Assembly (NCBI GenBank): GCA_964639275.1
Contig: CAZXCQ010000219.1
Location: 1-10,483 of the forward strand
Length of the DNA: 10,483 nt
Source: CAZXCQ01 sp964639275
GTDB taxonomy: Bacteria > Desulfobacterota > DSM-4660 > Desulfatiglandales > Desulfatiglandaceae
Reading direction: 5' to 3'
Both the position numbers and the translations under genes were made by a program. Positions within the stretch are counted from its first letter, which is position 1; each line of letters opens with the position of its first letter. A model generated the notes under the pieces. That model searched no databases. It was not told the origin of the DNA and worked only from the letters and a program-made list of their open reading frames with translations. This document shows, piece after piece, positions 5,963 through 10,483 of this stretch.

Positions 5963-6019
5963 GACACTTCAGGCGCTTTAGTTCACTTTAGGCATGTTAA
6001 TTCACTTTAGGCACTTATC
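5963..6019 (+). repeat. Three tandem 19-nt repeats ending at the permease start codon
   Basis: Three consecutive 19-nt units lie at 5963-5981, 5982-6000 and 6001-6019. The second and third share the 13-mer TTCACTTTAGGCA exactly; the first is diverged (12 of 19 identical to the second). The array ends on the base before the proposed TTG start of the permease gene, so repeat number would set its ribosome-binding environment. The AGG within TTTAGG of the last unit (6006-6011) is the best available ribosome site. Confidence 0.6.
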
Positions 6020-7042
6020 TTGGAAGACATATCCCGCCAATTCAAAGGCCTGACCCGAAGGAAGGTCTTTTTTCTGCTTCTGCTGTTGGCGCTTCTTCTC
6101 TGTGCGGCCCTCACGGCCCTTTCACAGGGACCATCCTCCATCGGCTTCAAAGGCTCGTTTGATGCCCTATTTGACAGCTCCCGGACGGCCCACGCCATTA
6201 TCTGGAAGCTGAGGCTCCCACGAATCGTGATGGCCATCCTTACGGGGGCAGGCCTTGCCCTGGCCGGGAGCGTATTTCAGGCAATCCTGAAGAATCCCCT
6301 GGCATCTCCCTACACCCTGGGGACCGCCTCCAGCGCCGGTTTCGGGGCTGTGATGGCCATCGTCTTTGGCACGCATGTCTGGACGGAGTATTATGTCGCA
6401 GGAAGCGCCTTTCTCTTTGCACTCCTCTCCTCCCTCTTTATCCTCGGCATATCCAGGCTCAAAGGATCTACCCCTGAGACCATGATCCTGGCCGGCATCG
6501 CCATCATGTTCCTTTTCTCCTCCCTCAGTTCCCTTTTCCAATACATGGGCACCATGGAGCAGGTTCAGGAGATCGTGTTCTGGTTTTTCGGAAGTCTCTC
6601 CAAGGTTGGATGGAGGGAGATCGGCATGGCCGGGGCCATGATACTCCTGCCCACACCCATACTCTTAAGATGGTCGTGGGACTTCAACCTCCTTGGAGGG
6701 GGGAATGACGCTGCAAAGGCCCTCGGGGTCGACGTGGAGCGGATCAGACGGTGCGGGATCGTCCTGGCCTCCCTGGTAACGGCCGGAGCCATATGTTTTA
6801 CCGGTGTGATCGGATTTATCGGGCTGGTCTCCCCTCACATGACCCGAATGATCATCGGGAGCGATCACCGGTTTCTTCTTCCCACATCCATGCTCATCGG
6901 CGCCCTCCTTGTCGTGTGTGCAGATACCGCCGGAAGGACGTTATGGGCGCCCCATGTGATACCCATAGGAATTGTCACCTCCTTTATCGGCGTGCCCTTT
7001 TTTCTCTACTTACTCATGAAGAGAGACCGGGAGTATTGGTGA
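6020..7042 (+). CDS. FecCD/BtuC-type ABC importer permease
   Basis: A 340-residue polytopic inner-membrane protein of the FecCD/BtuC family, which forms the dimeric channel of iron-complex, heme and cobamide importers; the length is normal for the family. The first membrane helix (about 15-34) is followed by K-L-R-L-P-R (63-68) and the family signature around residues 75-110 (G-A-G-L-A-L-A-G-S-V-F-Q through N-P-L-A-S-P-Y-T-L-G). The C-terminal block has G-F-I-G-L-V-S-P-H (265-273), S-D-H-R-F-L-L-P and a final P-I-G-I-V-T-S-F-I-G-V-P-F-F. The TTG at 6020 is the only early start I find and lacks a strong ribosome site; tandem repeats run up to it. Its TGA shares one base with the ATG of the ATPase gene, indicating translational coupling. 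Family sure, substrate inferred from neighbours. Confidence 0.9.
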   Translation: MEDISRQFKGLTRRKVFFLLLLLALLLCAALTALSQGPSSIGFKGSFDALFDSSRTAHAIIWKLRLPRIVMAILTGAGLALAGSVFQAILKNPLASPYTLGTASSAGFGAVMAIVFGTHVWTEYYVAGSAFLFALLSSLFILGISRLKGSTPETMILAGIAIMFLFSSLSSLFQYMGTMEQVQEIVFWFFGSLSKVGWREIGMAGAMILLPTPILLRWSWDFNLLGGGNDAAKALGVDVERIRRCGIVLASLVTAGAICFTGVIGFIGLVSPHMTRMIIGSDHRFLLPTSMLIGALLVVCADTAGRTLWAPHVIPIGIVTSFIGVPFFLYLLMKRDREYW

Positions 7043-7812
7043 TGCTGGAGATCAGCGGGCTTTGTTTCAGTTATAATAAGACAGAGATTCTGTCCAATAT
7101 CGGGCTGGAACTCTGCAAGGGAGAGGTCTTGGGGATTGTGGGACCCAACGGAGCGGGAAAGACCACGCTCTTGCGCTGTATTGTCGGAATCATAAGACCG
7201 GAAAAGGGGTCTATACGGATAGGCGGCAGGGAAACCTCCGGCATAAAAAGACAAGACCTTGCCAAAGAGATCGGATATGTGCCCCAGGCAGCACCCTACA
7301 AATTGCCCGTTACTGTTTTTGAGACGGTCCTCATGGGGAGGCGGCCTTATATATCGTGGCGGCCGTCAGATTATGACCTGAAGGTAGTGGCCGATCTCAT
7401 CAGGTCCATGAATCTCGAGGATATTGCGTTGAGATATTTTGATCAGTTGAGCGGCGGGCAGAAGCAGAAGGTCCTCTTGGCCAAGGCATTTGCACAGGGA
7501 ACCGGATGTCTGCTACTGGATGAGCCCACCAGCAACCTGGATCTGAGGCATCAGATGGAGGTATTGGAGATGATTTCCCGTATGGCCAAGGAACAGGGAA
7601 CCGCCACCATCCTGGCCATGCATGACCTGAACCTCACCTGCCGATTCGCAGATACCATATTGATGTTAAATAACGGCAGGATGTTTTGCATGGGCGAGCC
7701 GGAGCACGTCATCACCCGTGAGAACATCGCGGCCGTTTATGGGGTGGAAACAGAGATTCACACAAAAAACGGTTATCCCTATGTTTTGCCGATCAGGCCG
7801 GTAAGTCAGTAG
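7042..7812 (+). CDS. BtuD/FecE-type ABC importer ATPase
   Basis: A 256-residue cytoplasmic ATPase that powers the permease. All nucleotide-binding motifs are intact: Walker A G-P-N-G-A-G-K-T-T (34-42), Q-loop Gln82 in Y-V-P-Q, signature L-S-G-G-Q (136-140), Walker B C-L-L-L-D-E (156-161), D-loop S-N-L-D (164-167) and switch His194 in A-M-H-D-L-N. The E-T-V-L-M-G-R-R-P-Y stretch after the Q-loop is characteristic of the iron-complex/B12 subfamily. The open frame extends upstream into the permease gene, but ATG 7042 overlapping the permease stop by one base gives the standard family N-terminus (M-L-E-I-S-G-L). The adjacent GTG at 7039 is also possible. The stop lies within the first unit of the heptamer repeats that lead to the cobN-like gene. 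Function sure, substrate inferred. Confidence 0.92.
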   Translation: MLEISGLCFSYNKTEILSNIGLELCKGEVLGIVGPNGAGKTTLLRCIVGIIRPEKGSIRIGGRETSGIKRQDLAKEIGYVPQAAPYKLPVTVFETVLMGRRPYISWRPSDYDLKVVADLIRSMNLEDIALRYFDQLSGGQKQKVLLAKAFAQGTGCLLLDEPTSNLDLRHQMEVLEMISRMAKEQGTATILAMHDLNLTCRFADTILMLNNGRMFCMGEPEHVITRENIAAVYGVETEIHTKNGYPYVLPIRPVSQ

Positions 7813-7848
7813 GCAGAGGGCAGTAGGCAGTAGGCAGAAGGGAGAAGG
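7807..7848 (+). repeat. Six tandem heptamers between the ATPase and cobN-like genes
   Basis: The units are CAGTAGG, CAGAGGG, CAGTAGG, CAGTAGG, CAGAAGG and GAGAAGG. The first contains the TAG stop of the ATPase gene. The last two supply the purine-rich ribosome site (GGAGAAGG, 7841-7848) just before ATG 7851. The whole gap between the two genes is therefore repeat. Copy-number change by slippage would alter the stop-to-start distance or the ribosome site rather than a coding frame. Confidence 0.75.
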
Positions 7849-7850
7849 TT

Positions 7851-10483
7851 ATGGAAATTCCTTGGAACGGATATTACCACCACGGGGCTGAAAGCCTCTT
7901 TGAGACATTAGGGGCCTATCTTGAATGGTATCGGGGTAGGAGCAGGGCCATTGATTACATAACCTCGGATAAGGTAGGTATATTCTTTCCCCGGAATCTG
8001 TTTGCAAGAAATGATCTGGACCTGATTAACCACCTTATCGCGGGTCTGGAAAAACGGGCGATCTTCCCTGTTGCTGTCTTTGCACAGAAGAAGGAGTACG
8101 GCGGCCTGGATTGTCCCGATCCAGAGGCCAATCTTGAATTGTTGAAAGGGGTGGACCTGGTTATCAACTGTGAGGCCTCTTTCCTCATTCAGGCCCCTGC
8201 CGGAGAGGGGCTCTGCCCTACCATTCTGGAGAGCCTGGATGTGCCGGTCATCCAGGCGGTTCATTCAAGTGCAAGGACAAAAGAGCAATGGGAAAGAGGT
8301 CCACAGGGGTTACATCCCTCCAATCAGATCTACTGGGTGGCCCAGCCGGAGTTCAATGGTACCGTTGAACCGGTCCTTATCAGCGCTCGAGACAAGGATA
8401 GTGATGATCCCTACGGCCTGCGGAAACCGATCCCAGAAAGGGTTGATTTCCTGCTGCAAAGGGTCACCGCCTGGTTGAAGCTGGGAAAGCTCCCGGTTCC
8501 CGAGCGGCGGGTGACCTTCCTCCTCCATAAGAACCCCTGCGCCGGGGTCGAGGCATCTGTTGCCGGGGGGGCCGGGCTGGACACATTGAAGAGCGTCGTA
8601 CGCATCATGAAGCAGATGGAGGCCAAAGGATACGCGGTTTCCAACTGTCCTTCAGACGGAAAAGAACTGATCGATCTCATCATGTCGCGGAAGGCCATAT
8701 GCGAGTTCCGATGGACCACTGTCGATGAAATCGTAAAAAAGGGGGGCGCCATCGACCTCGTGGATCCGGACAGATATGCACGATGGTTTTCGGAACTTCC
8801 CCGGGCCTCGCAACAGCGGATGATCGAGGGGTGGGGCGACCCCCCCGGCCAGGGGATGGTTTACAATGGAAACCTGGTGGTGACCGGGGTCTGTTTCGGG
8901 AACGTCAACGTACTGGTGGAGCCGAAGCGGGGGTGCTACGGCGCGCGCTGTGACGGAAAGGTATGCAAGATCCTCCATGACCCCACGGTTCCCCCCACCC
9001 ACCAATGCCTGGCCACGTACAAATGGGTACAGAAAAACTCGGATGTCATCGTCTCCGTGGGGACCCACGGCTACATCGAGTTCCTTCCGGGGAAAGGGGT
9101 CGGCCTCTCCAATGAGTGCTTCCCTGAGATCATTGTCGGCCCCAAGCCCCATCTCTATATCTATGCGGTCAAGAACAATTCCGAAGGGGTCCTGGCCAAG
9201 CGGAGGGCCCATGCAACGCTCATCGATCATCTGGGACCTGTCATGCAGGCATCGGGCCTCTATGACGAGTTGGAAGAGATCGAGGAGCTGTTGGGGCAAT
9301 ATGCCCGCGCAAGGGACCTGGGCGAGGAAAACAGGGAGGAGGTCCTCTTGGGAAAACTCCTTGAACTGGCAGACAAGGCCCACCTCCTGGAGGAAGCGGA
9401 CAAGACAGATCATCGCCTCTTTATCGAAAAGCTCCATCAGAAATTGACCCTGTTTCGCGAGACACAGATCCGCTACGGTCTCCACATCATGGGCCAGGCC
9501 CCGGATGACGATCAGATCGCCCATATGCTGGTCTCCATTCTGCGCTTTGAAGGTGAGCGTCCGTCCATCAGAAGATGGATCCTGGAACTCATGGGCTCTG
9601 ATTATGATTGGATTGTCGACCATCCGGAAGACACCATCCATGGCCGGAACTGCGGAGAGCTTCTTGCCAGGAGTACGGATCTGGCCCTTGAACTGGTCAG
9701 GCGGGGGCTGAAAGAGAGGGGCCGGCTTCGGGAGGATATCCTCGATGTGGTCGATGTAAAGAACCCGGACAAGATCGATCCACTCGTCGAATTGATAGAA
9801 TTGGCCATCGACACCCTGGCCCCCAGGTTGAGGATGACCCAACAGGAGATTCCCCAGCTCTTGCGGGGCATGGATAAGCGCTACATCGAGCCGGGCCCAT
9901 CCGGTCTCTTGACCCGGGGAAAGACAGACATCCTTCCCACCGGGAGGAACTTTTACAGCCTGGATACCCGGACCGTCCCCACCCAAGCGGCCTGGAAGGT
10001 GGGCGTAAAGATGGCCGATACCGTGCTCCATAAGTACCTGCACCAGGAAGGACGCTATCCGGAAAACATCGGCATGGTCCTCTGGGCCATCGACACCTAC
10101 CGGGCAGACGGGGAACAGATCGCGCAGATCCTCTATCTGATGGGGGCCAGGCCGGTCTGGACAGAATCCGGCCTCGTAAAAGGGACGGAACCGATCCCGC
10201 TAAAGGAACTCAAGCGGCCGCGGATCGATGTGACGATCCGGACCAGCGGCATCTTTCGAGACAACCTTCCCCATCTGATAGGGCTTCTTGATGAGACCAT
10301 CCTACAGATTGCCAACCTGAACGAACGGGATGCCTACAACTTCATCAAGAAGCATGTCAATCAGTACAGGAAGAAAGAAACGGGAAGACCTGAAAGGCTT
10401 TATGACAGGGAGAAGGTGGAACGCGAGGCCACCTATCGCTTGTTCAGTGCGAAGCCGGGCGCCTACGGGGGGGGAGGGGTCAG
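7851..10483 (+). CDS. cobN: CobN/HmuS-like metal chelatase large subunit, cut by the window edge
   Basis: A single open frame of 877 codons with no stop before the right edge; full CobN proteins run to about 1,200 residues or more, so the C-terminus is missing. Family landmarks are the G-Y-Y-H-H start with E-Y-L-W-Y-like segment (7-28), H-D-P-T-V-P-P-T-H-Q (376-385), V-G-T-H-G-Y-I-E-F-L-P-G-K, P-T-G-R-N-F-Y-S (696-703), T-S-G-I-F-R-D (798-804) and P-G-A-Y-G (869-873). CobN inserts cobalt into a corrin ring with CobS/CobT-type partners; the related HmuS of Bacteroidota is linked to removing iron from heme. Unlike aerobic CobN as I recall it, this protein has Cys362, Cys367, Cys372 and Cys386 around that H-D-P motif. 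An in-frame TAG at 7824 and ATG 7851 with GGAGAAGG fix the start, leaving a shorter N-terminus than usual. Expected in the cytoplasm. The direction of metal transfer and the substrate are open. Confidence 0.9.
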   Translation, partial: MEIPWNGYYHHGAESLFETLGAYLEWYRGRSRAIDYITSDKVGIFFPRNLFARNDLDLINHLIAGLEKRAIFPVAVFAQKKEYGGLDCPDPEANLELLKGVDLVINCEASFLIQAPAGEGLCPTILESLDVPVIQAVHSSARTKEQWERGPQGLHPSNQIYWVAQPEFNGTVEPVLISARDKDSDDPYGLRKPIPERVDFLLQRVTAWLKLGKLPVPERRVTFLLHKNPCAGVEASVAGGAGLDTLKSVVRIMKQMEAKGYAVSNCPSDGKELIDLIMSRKAICEFRWTTVDEIVKKGGAIDLVDPDRYARWFSELPRASQQRMIEGWGDPPGQGMVYNGNLVVTGVCFGNVNVLVEPKRGCYGARCDGKVCKILHDPTVPPTHQCLATYKWVQKNSDVIVSVGTHGYIEFLPGKGVGLSNECFPEIIVGPKPHLYIYAVKNNSEGVLAKRRAHATLIDHLGPVMQASGLYDELEEIEELLGQYARARDLGEENREEVLLGKLLELADKAHLLEEADKTDHRLFIEKLHQKLTLFRETQIRYGLHIMGQAPDDDQIAHMLVSILRFEGERPSIRRWILELMGSDYDWIVDHPEDTIHGRNCGELLARSTDLALELVRRGLKERGRLREDILDVVDVKNPDKIDPLVELIELAIDTLAPRLRMTQQEIPQLLRGMDKRYIEPGPSGLLTRGKTDILPTGRNFYSLDTRTVPTQAAWKVGVKMADTVLHKYLHQEGRYPENIGMVLWAIDTYRADGEQIAQILYLMGARPVWTESGLVKGTEPIPLKELKRPRIDVTIRTSGIFRDNLPHLIGLLDETILQIANLNERDAYNFIKKHVNQYRKKETGRPERLYDREKVEREATYRLFSAKPGAYGGGGV

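Noticed and set aside
6751..7041. Upstream extension of the ATPase frame (97 codons) into the permease gene
   Set aside because: The ABC ATPase domain begins at the ATG at 7042. The extension overlaps the conserved C-terminal half of the permease and has no domain of its own.
8652..10043. Long antisense open frame of 463 codons inside the cobN-like gene
   Set aside because: The + strand frame carries conserved CobN motifs throughout. The antisense product has no recognisable domain, and such frames are common opposite GC-rich genes.

Overview
The window most likely comes from an anaerobic bacterium of the former Deltaproteobacteria (Desulfobacterota), for example a sulfate-reducing or syntrophic lineage. 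This is inferred from gene families and organisation, not from a marker gene. The signs are a C_GCAxxG_C_C protein, a rhodanese and a MauE/DoxX-type membrane protein in one cluster, a CobN-like protein of the cysteine-bearing anaerobic type beside a BtuCDF-type importer, and a TonB-dependent receptor, which requires an outer membrane. All confident genes are on the + strand.

Layout. Positions 1-383 hold no confident gene: two GC-rich hairpins at the left edge, a 54-codon ORF with a good ribosome binding site but no recognised family, a weak terminator-like hairpin at its stop, and a plausible sigma70 promoter at 288-316. Positions 384-2089 carry three genes that look like a thiol/sulfur redox unit: MauE/DoxX-like membrane protein, exported rhodanese and C_GCAxxG_C_C protein. 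Positions 2090-2513 are non-coding. They contain a strong intrinsic terminator at 2224-2283, preceded by a good promoter match and a perfect small hairpin, so the stretch between could be a small RNA or attenuated leader. A further inverted repeat lies at 2351-2385.

Positions 2514-10483 hold a five-gene importer cluster: TonB-dependent outer-membrane receptor, periplasmic binding protein, FecCD/BtuC-type permease, BtuD-type ATPase, and a CobN/HmuS-like chelatase that runs off the right edge with 877 codons seen. The expected path is a metal complex or tetrapyrrole (cobamide, heme or a relative) crossing the outer membrane through the receptor, then being bound in the periplasm, pumped inward by the permease/ATPase, and met in the cytoplasm by the CobN-like enzyme, which would insert or remove the metal. 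The receptor gene overlaps the binding-protein gene and the permease gene overlaps the ATPase gene. The other two junctions hold repeats that run up to, or almost up to, the next start codon: three 19-nt tandem units plus two hairpins before the permease, and six heptamers before cobN.

The main point of interest is this complete receptor-to-chelatase set. Its order resembles the heme-acquisition (hmu) operons of Bacteroidota, and it has unusual details: a three-cysteine cluster and a short N-terminus in the CobN-like protein, FRAP and NPNL boxes without an intervening histidine in the receptor, and a His-His pair in the binding protein. The substrate cannot be settled from the sequence alone.
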